A stretch of 64,000 bases of DNA from Legionella quateirensis (GTDB lineage: Bacteria > Pseudomonadota > Gammaproteobacteria > Legionellales > Legionellaceae). The position numbers and the translations under genes were made by a program. Positions 38,336-47,541 of the stretch are shown in pieces (the stretch's first letter is position 1; each line of letters starts with the position of its first letter). Location of the stretch: the NCBI RefSeq assembly GCF_001467955.1, contig NZ_LNYR01000012.1:62001-126000 (forward strand), given 5' to 3'. The notes beneath the pieces are model-generated. The model did not search any database. It was not told the DNA's origin and worked only from the letters and a program-made list of their open reading frames with translations.

Positions 38336-38818
38336 ATGAATATAAAAGGATTTACATTGATTGAACTAGTAATCGTTCTGGTTCTGATTACTGGATTAAC
38401 TATATTAGGCGTCAGTTCATCTACTCAATTGATCAGTAAAAATGAAAAGCAGGCATTAATAGATGACATCAGAACCATCGTTCAATACGCAAGGATTCAA
38501 GCAGTAAGTCTTGGACATACTGTATATCTTGCTCCTTTGGATCCTGCATTCAATTGGTCAAAAGGGGTTGCCCTTACTCGTTTTAATAAAAAACTGTCTC
38601 AGGATGAAGTACTTCATCAGTGGCAATGGAGTTATCATCATTGGACTGTAAATTGGTCAGGTGTTAATGCGGCACATAATATTGCTTTTGCACATGATAC
38701 GGTACATGGAATAAGCAATGGAACTTTTACATTAAGTAATATCCGAACTCATGAAAAAATAAAGATTATAGTAAACAGACTGGGCAGAGTAAGGATGAAA
38801 CAACAGGCATTGTCATAA
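38336..38818 (+). CDS. Type IV pilin-like minor pseudopilin (GspH/FimT type)
   Basis: A 160-residue prepilin: short basic leader and cleavage site MNIKG|FTLIELVIVLVLI, with the conserved Glu5 of the mature protein, then a hydrophobic helix (VLVLITGLTILGVSS). The rest is a soluble beta domain with the GspH/FimT-like block IRTIVQYARIQAVSLGHTVYL. It should be processed by PilD and take part in a type II secretion pseudopilus or type IV pilus, as a minor subunit. No other pilus gene is nearby. Confidence 0.85.
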   Translation: MNIKGFTLIELVIVLVLITGLTILGVSSSTQLISKNEKQALIDDIRTIVQYARIQAVSLGHTVYLAPLDPAFNWSKGVALTRFNKKLSQDEVLHQWQWSYHHWTVNWSGVNAAHNIAFAHDTVHGISNGTFTLSNIRTHEKIKIIVNRLGRVRMKQQALS

Positions 38819-38910
38819 GGGTATTATCAGTACCTGGAAGGTTAATCTACTTGTTCCCAATCCGTTATTTTTGTACTATTCATCTGAATAACATTCAAGT
38901 AAAAGTACCT

Positions 38911-39447
38911 ATGTATATTAACAGCCAGCCAATTTATATAGCTGACCCTCAAAACTCTGAGTTTCTCAAGGAGTGGCGAGAGTATGAGGACTCATTAACT
39001 GATAAGTTAATTTCGTCCACGGGATCAGCAGATTTGGAGCTCGTTTTTCAAAACTGGATTAAAACAGACTGGTGGAGTCACTATGTCCTGCAAATACAGG
39101 ATGGTCAGGTTTTTTTAAGGGAAATACTGATGAAAAATAAAGGTATCGAGTGTTGGTATGCTCGAACCATTATTCCCCAAAGATGTTATGATTCCAACCC
39201 TGATTTTTTTAATAGGCTGCAAAAAGAATCGATTCGAAATTTAATCTTTGGTGAAGGCAGAGTCCAAAGGGTACAGATGCTTTGTTATCCAGTTAACACT
39301 GACTGTATCGAGTATCATTGGGTCAAGAACCATGTAAAAACAGTTAATGGAATTCTTTGGGTTCGATTGGCAGAGTATTCATTACAGCAGATGCATCGAT
39401 TTTATTTGTTAGAAATATTATTACCACAACTAGCGAGTGTTATGTGA
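38911..39447 (+). CDS. ubiC: Chorismate pyruvate-lyase
   Basis: UbiC releases pyruvate from chorismate to give 4-hydroxybenzoate, the ubiquinone ring precursor. I start at the ATG at 38911 (178 residues). The E. coli-like motifs are present: EDSLTDKL, the active-site Arg in VFLREILM (compare YWLREILL), ARTIIP, and the catalytic Glu region FYLLEILLP at the C-terminus. Overall similarity is low, as is common for this family, but the partner ubiA overlaps its stop codon, which supports the call strongly. Confidence 0.85.
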   Translation: MYINSQPIYIADPQNSEFLKEWREYEDSLTDKLISSTGSADLELVFQNWIKTDWWSHYVLQIQDGQVFLREILMKNKGIECWYARTIIPQRCYDSNPDFFNRLQKESIRNLIFGEGRVQRVQMLCYPVNTDCIEYHWVKNHVKTVNGILWVRLAEYSLQQMHRFYLLEILLPQLASVM

Positions 39448-40292
39448 CAAAGTGGAGTGCTTATTTGCGGCTGGCAAGATTAAATAAACCGGTCGGAATT
39501 TTATTATTGTGGTACCCAACAGCCTGGGCTCTGTGGATAGCAAATAAAGGGAATCCATCATTTAAGTTATTCTCTTTATTTTTAATCGGAACGGTATTCA
39601 TGCGCTCGGCGGGTTGTGTTATTAATGACATAGCGGACAGGAACGTTGACCTACATGTCGCGAGAACTAAATTACGCCCATTAACCTCGGGTGAAATCAG
39701 TTTGGTTGAGGCTTTTGTAATATTAATCATTCTGCTTTTTGGCTCTTTGATTGTATTAATAAATTTGCCACAAGATTGTTTTTATCTGGCTTTAATTTCA
39801 TTACTCATTACATTTGTTTATCCCTTTTGTAAACGATTTTTAAATGCACCACAAATTGTACTGGGTTTGGCATTTTCTATGGGTATGCCCATGGCCTTTG
39901 TAGCGTCTTCTGTCCCAATGAATGGTGATTTGGTTATTTTGTTATTGATTAATTTTGCCTGGATAGTCGCATATGACACCATGTATGCGATGACAGACAA
40001 GGAAGATGATTTAAGAATTGGAGTGAAATCGACAGCAATTTATTTTGCTGAATACGATCGTTTCATCATCGGCGTATTGTTGTTTACAGTTCATTCATTA
40101 TGGTTACTCTGGGCTTTTCTGACTAAAACTAACTCTGGATTTTATTTGTTTTGGTATGCGGGAGCTGGCGTATTATTTTATCAATTGAAGCTTATCTACA
40201 ATCGAAATCCAAATGAATGTTTTAGAGCCTTTTTAGTCAGCAGTTACTACGGGGCTCTTATGTGGGCTGCTGTATCTGTAAATATGGTATAA
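39444..40292 (+). CDS. ubiA: 4-hydroxybenzoate polyprenyltransferase
   Basis: UbiA attaches the polyprenyl tail to 4-hydroxybenzoate in the inner membrane. The 282-residue form starts at a GTG at 39444 that overlaps the ubiC stop (GTGA); the open frame upstream is ubiC sequence read in another phase. It carries RLARLNKPVGILLLWYPTAWALW, the first Asp-rich motif NDIADRNVDLHVARTKLRPL and the second YDTMYAMTDKEDD, with about eight membrane segments. Confidence 0.95.
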   Translation: MTKWSAYLRLARLNKPVGILLLWYPTAWALWIANKGNPSFKLFSLFLIGTVFMRSAGCVINDIADRNVDLHVARTKLRPLTSGEISLVEAFVILIILLFGSLIVLINLPQDCFYLALISLLITFVYPFCKRFLNAPQIVLGLAFSMGMPMAFVASSVPMNGDLVILLLINFAWIVAYDTMYAMTDKEDDLRIGVKSTAIYFAEYDRFIIGVLLFTVHSLWLLWAFLTKTNSGFYLFWYAGAGVLFYQLKLIYNRNPNECFRAFLVSSYYGALMWAAVSVNMV

Positions 40293-40334
40293 TTTGGGCT
40301 GCTATTTGTATTCAATGATCTGCATGTTAACTAT

Positions 40335-40361
40335 GTACATGAGTAAAAACCTCTCATGTAC
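40335..40361. terminator. Bidirectional hairpin between ubiA and the TPR-HEPN gene
   Basis: GTACATGAG and CTCATGTAC form a perfect 9-bp stem with a 9-base A-rich loop in the gap between two convergent genes. T runs are short, so efficiency is uncertain. Confidence 0.45.
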
Positions 40362-40424
40362 TGATAAAAGTTAATTAATTATTGAGGCATGTGATACATG
40401 TTGCCTGTTTTCTCAAAAATCTGT

Positions 40425-43319
40425 TTACCCAAATGGACTGAAAGGTTTTTCCTTTTTAGACGATGATGAACATCCATAAGATTTTACCTTTACAACTTTT
40501 TTTGATCCCCTTGATCGGCTAAATATAGTAAAATTTGATGAGCTTGCAGGTCTGGATGTGCTGGCAGTTCGGGATGAGCCAGCAGTTCTAGGTGATCTAG
40601 CAGAGCTAGTAGGTCTAGTGGAATAGATTGAGCTACTTGAGCTACTGGAGCAGTCGGAGCTGCTTGAGCTACTGGAGCAGTCGAAGCTGCTTGAGCTACT
40701 GGAGCAATCGGAGCTGCTTGAGCTGGTAGAACAATTTGTACTGTTATTATATGGCATAGAACTCACTGAGCACTGACTATCTTCTTTGCTTCTGTGGGTA
40801 CTAAATCTGTTAAAAAATGACTTTTCGTCCGCACTGTTTCTTAGAAAACTTAATCTGGCTGGTGACATATATTTCGTTTGAGAAAAATCAATAAAGCTAT
40901 TCTGTTGTTTGCGTCCTTTTTCGATAAGTGCATCGGGTATATTCTGAGGGATGTGATTTATAATCACATCGTAATGTGTTGCGACTAAATCAAAAACTAC
41001 AGTTGCAAGTTTAATGTTCACTTTACTTTGCATGTGGATATACAAATCCATTTCACTATCGTAGATTGGATTACTGTGCTCAAGTCCATTTCTTAATGCA
41101 ATATAGTCATCGATCTTTGGTGCTAATTCAGGAGTCATTTCGTGAACTATATTTAAGCTGACAAATTTATTTACTATCTCAACAATTTGTCCAGTCAAAT
41201 AGGCGCATGCAAATAGTAACTCAACATCGTTTATCAGCATTTTAGCTATCAGGCTTTCGGAAATGCTACTCACATTGGTAAAATCAATACCTGACTCAAT
41301 CAATACATCTCTGAGCATTGACATACGTGATTTTAAACAATTAAATATTTCCAAGATTTCAACTTGGCTCGTATGTTGACTAGGACGATATTGAGCATCC
41401 AGATTTTGACTTAATTCAAGCAATCTTGGAAAATGTGTGTGCATCTCTGCGTTTCTTAGCCTTTCGATTTCACAGTATTTCTCTTTATTTTCTTTAGCCC
41501 AGGCAGCTTCTGCTGCTTTTTTTAATTGATTGTAATTTTTAAGAGCCGCCTGTAATGGTTTTCTTACAGTTGCTGCTTTAATACCATCGATTATAAATAA
41601 AGAAAGTTCTTTATTATCGGTTTTTTGAAACGGAATAACACCTTTTAACATATGACAAATCTTCTCTTTAATGTCACCTTCTTTTAGACGGCTTAATATG
41701 AAATTAATTTGATCCTCAGGCAGAAGATTAGTATTTGGGCTATAGTTTTCATGATCAAATGTATTATTCTGGCGATATACTTCCTTTACTGCATTCCAAT
41801 AAATCGATACAGGGCCACTCCAGGTAGAATAAGCTTTGTGAGTATCACTCCAACGAGGAAACTGACTTTGAAATTTTACGATTTCATGATAAATGATTTT
41901 GTTTAAATGTGACAGTTCATCATAGAGCTGATTGACCAGGGATGCATTCTGCTCTAAATCGTATATCTCCGAATAGGATACAAGATCTTCTATATGACAT
42001 AAGGCATTGCGAACTGATGTCAATTGTTTTGGATTAATATAGGTTACTTTATCCAGTTCATCGCCTAAATGTTTTTTGGTAAATATTTCTCCTAACAATT
42101 GTAAGCGTCGTATCAAAGTGAGCCTGCTTTTTAAGCTAAAAGAAAAATCAGGTTTATTAAGTAATATTAATTGTGCATAAGGTGTTAGACTTATATAATC
42201 TTGCTTATCATCTCTGATAATTGACATCGGTTTTCGGTCTGTTGGCAATATGCTAGTAAGTCGTGTCAAGTTAAATATCTGCTTATGATTCCATAACAGA
42301 GGTCTTAAATTGGGTAAATCACCCATACGAGATGGTCCTGAAGGATTGCTAATATTTGAAAAAAAATGAAGCATAATTGGCAGATCACATTTTATAATGT
42401 CACGAATAGCAATTTTTACTAAGCAACTACTGTCTTTTTGTACTTGTTGAAAGGTATAGAGTAAGTTGGTTGAGGGGACATCCAAATCACTAGTGTAAAG
42501 TATCGGAACTAAGTGGCCATAGTTTTTGCCGTTAATGATAGCGCCGCAAAATTCCAACAGATACCACGAGTTTGCACCCCATGGAAGAAAAGCTACTAAT
42601 TCACCTCTTTTTTCCCTCGGAAGATAATGTATAGTCTCAAAAATCATGTGCAAAATGGTTATCGCATCCATAGATAAAATCTCGTTTTGAGTGTCCTGTA
42701 TGTAGTGAGATATCATCTCCTTAAGATACTGGGTGTGATTTCCATGACGTTTTATATTAATTAAAAGACTTGAGCATTTGTTGCTCATTACGTAAAAAGC
42801 CTGACTAAACCCATCACTGTCTTTTTCCAAAAAATCATTTTTAATAAATGGATACGATGGATTGTTATAATAAAACAAGCAAAACTCAATTAACTGTTCA
42901 ATCCATTTAATTTGCTGAGGATAATCCCACTGTGTAACCGATTGATGAGAGCATTGCAATTGGTGTAATTCCAGGAGATAGTGTTCATTACAAATGTCTT
43001 GGCGAAACAACTGTTCTAAGGATAATTTCTGATATTCTTGGTCTTTTTTAATGTTGGTTGTATAAATAAGTTTATATAAGTGTTCTATATTTTTTATTGT
43101 AGTTAAATCTAGTTTCATTTGTTCCAGACGCTCAAGAGTGACTACAGCTTCTGCGTATTCTTTAAGCATTATGTGTGTACGGATTTTATTTAACCAGGCT
43201 TCGTAATAATTTTTCTTTTGACTTATTGATTTATTGAATTTCAAAAGAGCTTCTTTAAATGATCCTTTTTGAGCGAGTGTAAATCCATCGTTGTTTAGGA
43301 TGACGTAACTTTTGGGCAT
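40425..43319 (-). CDS. TPR protein with HEPN-type RNxxxH motifs and Ser-rich repeat tail; candidate effector
   Basis: A 964-residue orphan. Residues 7-72 form two TPR-like helical pairs (GFTLAQKGSFKEALLKFNKS and a second). Two later regions look like HEPN domains, four-helix folds whose RNase members use an R-x4-6-H motif. Region one (about 395-485) has LQLLGEIFTKKHLGDE, then LTSVRNALCHIEDLV (Arg437, His442). Region two (about 655-790) has YIALRNGLEHSNPIYD (Arg743, His748). A third RNAEMH occurs at 622-627 but without the same context. From residue 850 the tail is low-complexity Ser/Cys/Asp, then a basic Ser/Arg/Thr/Ala stretch. No signal peptide. RNase activity and translocation are both inference. 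Confidence 0.65.
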   Translation of the reverse strand: MPKSYVILNNDGFTLAQKGSFKEALLKFNKSISQKKNYYEAWLNKIRTHIMLKEYAEAVVTLERLEQMKLDLTTIKNIEHLYKLIYTTNIKKDQEYQKLSLEQLFRQDICNEHYLLELHQLQCSHQSVTQWDYPQQIKWIEQLIEFCLFYYNNPSYPFIKNDFLEKDSDGFSQAFYVMSNKCSSLLINIKRHGNHTQYLKEMISHYIQDTQNEILSMDAITILHMIFETIHYLPREKRGELVAFLPWGANSWYLLEFCGAIINGKNYGHLVPILYTSDLDVPSTNLLYTFQQVQKDSSCLVKIAIRDIIKCDLPIMLHFFSNISNPSGPSRMGDLPNLRPLLWNHKQIFNLTRLTSILPTDRKPMSIIRDDKQDYISLTPYAQLILLNKPDFSFSLKSRLTLIRRLQLLGEIFTKKHLGDELDKVTYINPKQLTSVRNALCHIEDLVSYSEIYDLEQNASLVNQLYDELSHLNKIIYHEIVKFQSQFPRWSDTHKAYSTWSGPVSIYWNAVKEVYRQNNTFDHENYSPNTNLLPEDQINFILSRLKEGDIKEKICHMLKGVIPFQKTDNKELSLFIIDGIKAATVRKPLQAALKNYNQLKKAAEAAWAKENKEKYCEIERLRNAEMHTHFPRLLELSQNLDAQYRPSQHTSQVEILEIFNCLKSRMSMLRDVLIESGIDFTNVSSISESLIAKMLINDVELLFACAYLTGQIVEIVNKFVSLNIVHEMTPELAPKIDDYIALRNGLEHSNPIYDSEMDLYIHMQSKVNIKLATVVFDLVATHYDVIINHIPQNIPDALIEKGRKQQNSFIDFSQTKYMSPARLSFLRNSADEKSFFNRFSTHRSKEDSQCSVSSMPYNNSTNCSTSSSSSDCSSSSSSFDCSSSSSSSDCSSSSSSSIYSTRPTSSARSPRTAGSSRTASTSRPASSSNFTIFSRSRGSKKVVKVKSYGCSSSSKKEKPFSPFG
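40630..40729 (-). repeat. 27-bp in-frame tandem repeat (minisatellite)
   Basis: Three nearly perfect 27-base units lie at 40639-40665, 40666-40692 and 40693-40719, flanked by partial copies. Read on the minus strand each encodes nine residues of the SSSSSSSDC type. Because 27 is a multiple of three, gain or loss of units keeps the frame. It forms the serine-rich tail of the TPR-HEPN protein. Confidence 0.85.
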
Positions 43320-43598
43320 TTCAATTCTCTATGATTCGATTAGCGAGGAGCGTGATTGATAGATAAAGTGGTTTAATCTACAAGGTTAACCTTAAGGTTT
43401 GCTTAAATTTCCATTTAAAAAATAAATAACAGGTATTAAAAAATCGTATGATTTAAATTATTGAATACATAGGTTAAGAGAGGATAAGAAGGCAAATCAG
43501 TAAGAAGAATTATACAATTCGTTCACTTTAGGATTTATATAGACTGAAAAGGTGGTTTAACAGGGCTTTGCTGATGAGCAACAAAACCCTTAAATGAA

Positions 43599-44000
43599 TT
43601 AATACACATCACTCCCGTTATCAGCTACAACTCGAGTATGTCTGCCATAGATGACCAGAATTTTCTGTTTGTTTTTCAGTTTCAAATCTTCAGATTGAAC
43701 CACGGAAATAATACTTCCTGAATTTAATTTGATTACGTATTCAACACCATGAGTTTGATTGTAACCGCCATCAATAAAACCACCATCAGCAGTATTTTTT
43801 GATTGAGCGTTGCTGCTGTCTGTGTTTTGACGGTGTAAATTCACAGGTCTTTTGGAAATAATGGTACCAGGTATTACTTTTTTAATTTTACCAATCTCAT
43901 TTGCATCATATTCACCAGGAGGTAGATCTTTATTGCAGCTTGCTAATACAAGACCCAACAGAACTACTAAAATGGATTTAAATACGGCATTTATGTTCAT
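43599..44000 (-). CDS. SlyB/Pcp-related outer-membrane lipoprotein lacking the glycine zipper
   Basis: A 133-residue lipoprotein: signal MNINAVFKSILVVLLGLVLA then SCNKD, with Cys22 as the lipid-modified residue. The mature part has the two ends of the SlyB/Pcp family (a block like KIKKVIPGTIISKRPVNL, and YVIKLNSGSIISVVQ plus KQKILVIYG near the C-terminus). The Gly-rich membrane zipper between them is replaced by a short polar linker (RQNTDSSNAQSKN). It should be a periplasm-facing outer-membrane lipoprotein. It follows the flavin oxidase gene on the same strand, with a 78-base gap. Confidence 0.7.
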   Translation of the reverse strand: MNINAVFKSILVVLLGLVLASCNKDLPPGEYDANEIGKIKKVIPGTIISKRPVNLHRQNTDSSNAQSKNTADGGFIDGGYNQTHGVEYVIKLNSGSIISVVQSEDLKLKNKQKILVIYGRHTRVVADNGSDVY

Positions 44001-44078
44001 AGTGATTTAAACTCCAATAGTTATTGATTAAATTGCTTCGTCATTCTAGCTGAGTTTCCAATAAATTTTAACCCATTT

Positions 44079-45848
44079 TTAATGACTCCCGATACAATGA
44101 TGGCAATTGAAGAGATTATTGGGATCGTAGTGCCGCTTAATCTGCAGCAATTGTTCATAGTTAGATCCCCATAATGCCTTTTGCCAATCATTAAGAAAAT
44201 AATCCGCTTCATTGCCGTAAGTACCGGCATCAGGACTTAAACGATGAATTAATTCCATTGCCTGTTTTGCTTTTAAAGCAGATTCTCTTGCCTGGGCCAA
44301 ATTGGGCTTATGTCCAGAGATATCAGGGTAGGTATACTGTTGGCCACCTGCAATGGTAATTAACGCTGCAGCATCAAGAACGGCAGAATTCATGGAGGTG
44401 TTTTTTTGCCGAGCAACAGCTTGTGCGGAGGCTCCGGACAGGCCTTTATTGAAGTGGAGTGATAGGCTCGTCATACGTGATGCCTTAAATAGTGCATCAG
44501 ATAATTGACTGGCATTACGTTCTTCAAATAGGCGAAAAGGAAGATATCCGGATTGATAATGAGTTAAATATATTGACACTTCTGACTGATTGCCAGTCCA
44601 CCAAAACTCTCCATAGGGTGCGTTTTTTCTCTTATCAATTACAATATAGCTTGGCAGATTTTTACTTAAATAGTCATAATCCCAGAATTTTCTTGCCGGA
44701 AGGACTAGACTATGCAGAGTAAATTGGTAGTGTTCTGGTTTAAGAGACAACCAGTCTTTAAATGGCTGCCAGAGTCTATCAACTTCAGTTTTATTCATTC
44801 CTTGGAAGACCAGACCCAGCTGCATTTTATTATCCGGGTTTAATATAACCTGTTCACCCCAATGTTCATTATGCAGTTTTACCCGGTAAAAGCGGATGAA
44901 GTAATCTATTAACTGTTTATAATCTTCATCTGAACTTGCACTGATGGTGCCTGTCAGAGCACCAAATAGAGCGGGGAGAGCGTGTGTTTCCAAAGTAATA
45001 TGAGTGACTATACCGAACGTTCCACCGCCGCCTCCTTTCAAAGCCCAATACAAATCAGAGTTCTGACAGGCATTTGCTGTTAATAATGTACCATCTGCAG
45101 TCACAATCTCAGCTTCAAGTATTCCTGCTGCTCCAGTTCCGAATTTTTTTGAAAAGCTGCCAAATCCACCTCCCTGGATGAATCCGCCTGCAACACCAAC
45201 GGAGGTACAACCTCCTCCCTGAACGTAACGTCCATTTTTAACGACAACTTCTTTATATGCCTCCAACCATCGAGTGCCTGCTTCCGCGGTTACAGCAGGG
45301 ATTCCTTGTTGAGTTTTTGGGCATCCTGCAGGTATGAAATCATTATGCACATGTACCTTCCGCATTTTATGAGTCCATACTAATAATGAGTCGGGTGCAT
45401 TAGAGCGCCCCAGGTAGTCATGTCCAGTACCTTTAATTACAAGTTTTAGATGGTGCTTTTTAGCAAACGCTACCGCATTCGCGATTTCCTGAGCATTTTC
45501 AGCAGCTACTACATAGGAACTTGTTTTTGCTTGCCAGGCATCTATCCATCCATTTGATTGAGTTGACCCAGAGTGTGACTCAAGATAGAAGGGGTTTTTA
45601 ACGTCCTCCAGAATTTTGTGACATGCAATGCTTTTACTGTTTTTAATACAAGGCGCCAGCGGAGAGACGCCTTTAAATAAATGTCCATTTACTTTGTTTT
45701 TTAAATCATTCCATTCAGATTCTTTAGGCCAACAGGGGCTCTCAGGAGTACAGTAAGTGGCGCCATTGGTTTTTTCAGTTTGAACTGCTTGCGAGGGGAT
45801 GCTAATAAATCCCAGAATAAGATACAGCGCGATTTTCCATAACTTCAT
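44079..45848 (-). CDS. Secreted FAD-dependent oxidase of the berberine-bridge type
   Basis: A 589-residue protein with a Sec signal (MKLWKIALYLILGFISIPSQA) and a PCMH-type FAD-binding domain, then a BBE domain ending DPNNLFNCHHCIGSH. Two likely covalent FAD anchors are visible: His in IKGTGHDYLGRS and Cys in VQGGGCTSVGVAGGFIQGGG, the bicovalent pattern of BBE/gluco-oligosaccharide oxidases. Such enzymes oxidise sugars or alcohols and release hydrogen peroxide. They are common in plants and fungi and rarer in bacteria. Periplasmic or secreted (type II). Substrate unknown. Confidence 0.88.
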   Translation of the reverse strand: MKLWKIALYLILGFISIPSQAVQTEKTNGATYCTPESPCWPKESEWNDLKNKVNGHLFKGVSPLAPCIKNSKSIACHKILEDVKNPFYLESHSGSTQSNGWIDAWQAKTSSYVVAAENAQEIANAVAFAKKHHLKLVIKGTGHDYLGRSNAPDSLLVWTHKMRKVHVHNDFIPAGCPKTQQGIPAVTAEAGTRWLEAYKEVVVKNGRYVQGGGCTSVGVAGGFIQGGGFGSFSKKFGTGAAGILEAEIVTADGTLLTANACQNSDLYWALKGGGGGTFGIVTHITLETHALPALFGALTGTISASSDEDYKQLIDYFIRFYRVKLHNEHWGEQVILNPDNKMQLGLVFQGMNKTEVDRLWQPFKDWLSLKPEHYQFTLHSLVLPARKFWDYDYLSKNLPSYIVIDKRKNAPYGEFWWTGNQSEVSIYLTHYQSGYLPFRLFEERNASQLSDALFKASRMTSLSLHFNKGLSGASAQAVARQKNTSMNSAVLDAAALITIAGGQQYTYPDISGHKPNLAQARESALKAKQAMELIHRLSPDAGTYGNEADYFLNDWQKALWGSNYEQLLQIKRHYDPNNLFNCHHCIGSH

Positions 45849-45925
45849 TGATTAACTCTCCTGAGTAATGAAGAACTATAATATCATCTGGGTCTGCATG
45901 ACATAAAAGAAAGGCGGGATGTTTC

Positions 45926-46693
45926 TTATACACCATTCAGCAATTCGTTCAGTAGAGAACTCGCGCCTATGCGGAACCAACTATTGCTTATCGTTTTACC
46001 TAACATCAACTCAGCAAGGCACGCGTAATTTAGTGCTTGTTGTGTCGTTTTAACTCCTCCGGATATTTTTATGCCGCATGGGGTTTCCTCTGATTCTTTA
46101 AGAGCGCTTAAAATTGAAAAAACGGCTGGAAGAGTGGCTCCTTGCGATATTTTACCGGTAGAGGTTTTGATAAAATCAGTTCCCATCGCAATGAGTTCTT
46201 TGCTGACATTATAAATGTGCTCCATGTCGGGAAAAGCACCTGATTCCAATATGATTTTAATAGTCACTTCGTTTTTTTTACATGCCTGTATGATGACATC
46301 ACAGTGATTTAAAACCTTTTGACTGTTGCCTGTAAGATAAGCTTGGTAAGGCAGTACGAAATCTATTTCATTGGCGCCAAGCTGAATTGCATTATCTATA
46401 CCGGCCAGGGAAATCAATAATTCATCATTCCCGTGAGGAAAATTAATCACCGTAGCTAAATTAAGAGAAGAAGGAAGGTGAAACTGAGATAAGTGTTCTG
46501 GTAAAACACAGACAGCAGCAACATGATGAGTATTCGCCCGATCTCCCAGTAAAGCCAAAGCCTCTGTTGTGGCATCAGGCTCTAATAAGGTTAAATCCAG
46601 TGTATGAATTAATTGCTCTTTAGAAATAGTTCCTGCTGCCTGCGCAGTCAGGAGCTGTTCCAAGAGTTCATTTAATTGAGTTTCCAGGGTCAC
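45926..46693 (-). CDS. deoC: Deoxyribose-phosphate aldolase
   Basis: DeoC splits 2-deoxyribose-5-phosphate into acetaldehyde and glyceraldehyde-3-phosphate. The 255-residue barrel has the Schiff-base lysine in DFIKTSTGK and the second Lys in IKISGGVKTTQQAL, and resembles the E. coli-type enzyme. It starts with GTG, whose first base is the last of the PNP stop (TAGTG), so the two are translationally coupled. It is the last gene of a nucleoside-salvage operon with cdd and PNP. Confidence 0.94.
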   Translation of the reverse strand: MTLETQLNELLEQLLTAQAAGTISKEQLIHTLDLTLLEPDATTEALALLGDRANTHHVAAVCVLPEHLSQFHLPSSLNLATVINFPHGNDELLISLAGIDNAIQLGANEIDFVLPYQAYLTGNSQKVLNHCDVIIQACKKNEVTIKIILESGAFPDMEHIYNVSKELIAMGTDFIKTSTGKISQGATLPAVFSILSALKESEETPCGIKISGGVKTTQQALNYACLAELMLGKTISNSWFRIGASSLLNELLNGV

Positions 46694-47529
46694 TATAATT
46701 CCATAATATAATGTTTTAACAGAGTATTGAGTTTTACCGCGGCACTGGATGCCATTTCAACTACAGCCTGGTGATTGTGACTTGTTTTAGAAAGACCTGT
46801 AGCATAATTGGTGATCATCGCTATGACTGCTACTTTCATCCCGCAATGATTTGCTACCAATACTTCAGGTACAGTAGACATGCCAACAGCATCGGCACCT
46901 AGTATTTTAAAAGCCCGGATCTCTGCAGCTGTTTCATAATGAGGGCCTAATACAGAGATATAAACACCTTGATTCAATTTGATTGAGTGTTTTTGAGCAG
47001 TGCTTAATAAATCTTCCTGCATGACCTTATCATAAGCATTATCAAGAGGATAAAATCGGGGTCCAAAATCATCATCATTAGGCCCAATAAGAGGATTACT
47101 GGGCTGTAAATTGATATGATCTGTAATAAGCATTAACTCGCCGGGTCCAACATCTTCCCGGAGCGAACCTGAGGCATTTGTGGCTATAAAATGACTGCAT
47201 CCCAAGAGTTTCAGAGTTCTTACATAAGTTTTTACTGTGTCATAATGTTCCAGACCTTCGTAGGTATGGGCGCGTCCCTGTAAACAGACTACGGCAATGC
47301 CTCCACAATATCCAAGTATTAATTTACCACCGTGACCTTGAACGGTAGTATTAGGAAATCCAGGCAGATCTTTATAGTTGATAACTACAGCATCTTCCAG
47401 TTCTTCAGCAAACTGACCTAATCCGGAACCTAAAATTACTCCAACGGTTGGATTAAATGAAGGAAGTAATGATTGAATACGGTCTGCTGCCAAGTGAGCA
47501 TGTGTTTTGTTTAGTACAGGTTGAGTCAT
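46693..47529 (-). CDS. Purine nucleoside phosphorylase (trimeric type)
   Basis: PNP splits inosine/guanosine-type nucleosides with phosphate to free base and (deoxy)ribose-1-phosphate. The protein has GVILGSGLGQFAEEL (phosphate site), GHGGKLILGYCGG, GPHYETAAEIRAF and GADAVGMSTVPEVLVANH, and MITNYATGL where the Asn marks preference for 6-oxopurines. I start at the ATG at 47529 (278 residues) rather than the TTG at 47541 next to the cdd stop. The ribose-1-phosphate product feeds DeoC after a mutase not seen here. Could be named xapA or punA. Confidence 0.92.
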   Translation of the reverse strand: MTQPVLNKTHAHLAADRIQSLLPSFNPTVGVILGSGLGQFAEELEDAVVINYKDLPGFPNTTVQGHGGKLILGYCGGIAVVCLQGRAHTYEGLEHYDTVKTYVRTLKLLGCSHFIATNASGSLREDVGPGELMLITDHINLQPSNPLIGPNDDDFGPRFYPLDNAYDKVMQEDLLSTAQKHSIKLNQGVYISVLGPHYETAAEIRAFKILGADAVGMSTVPEVLVANHCGMKVAVIAMITNYATGLSKTSHNHQAVVEMASSAAVKLNTLLKHYIMEL

Positions 47530-47541
47530 TCTATTGTCCAA

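Noticed and set aside
44021..44230. 69-codon minus-strand gene
   Set aside because: It overlaps the C-terminal coding part of the flavin oxidase in another frame and has no family features.
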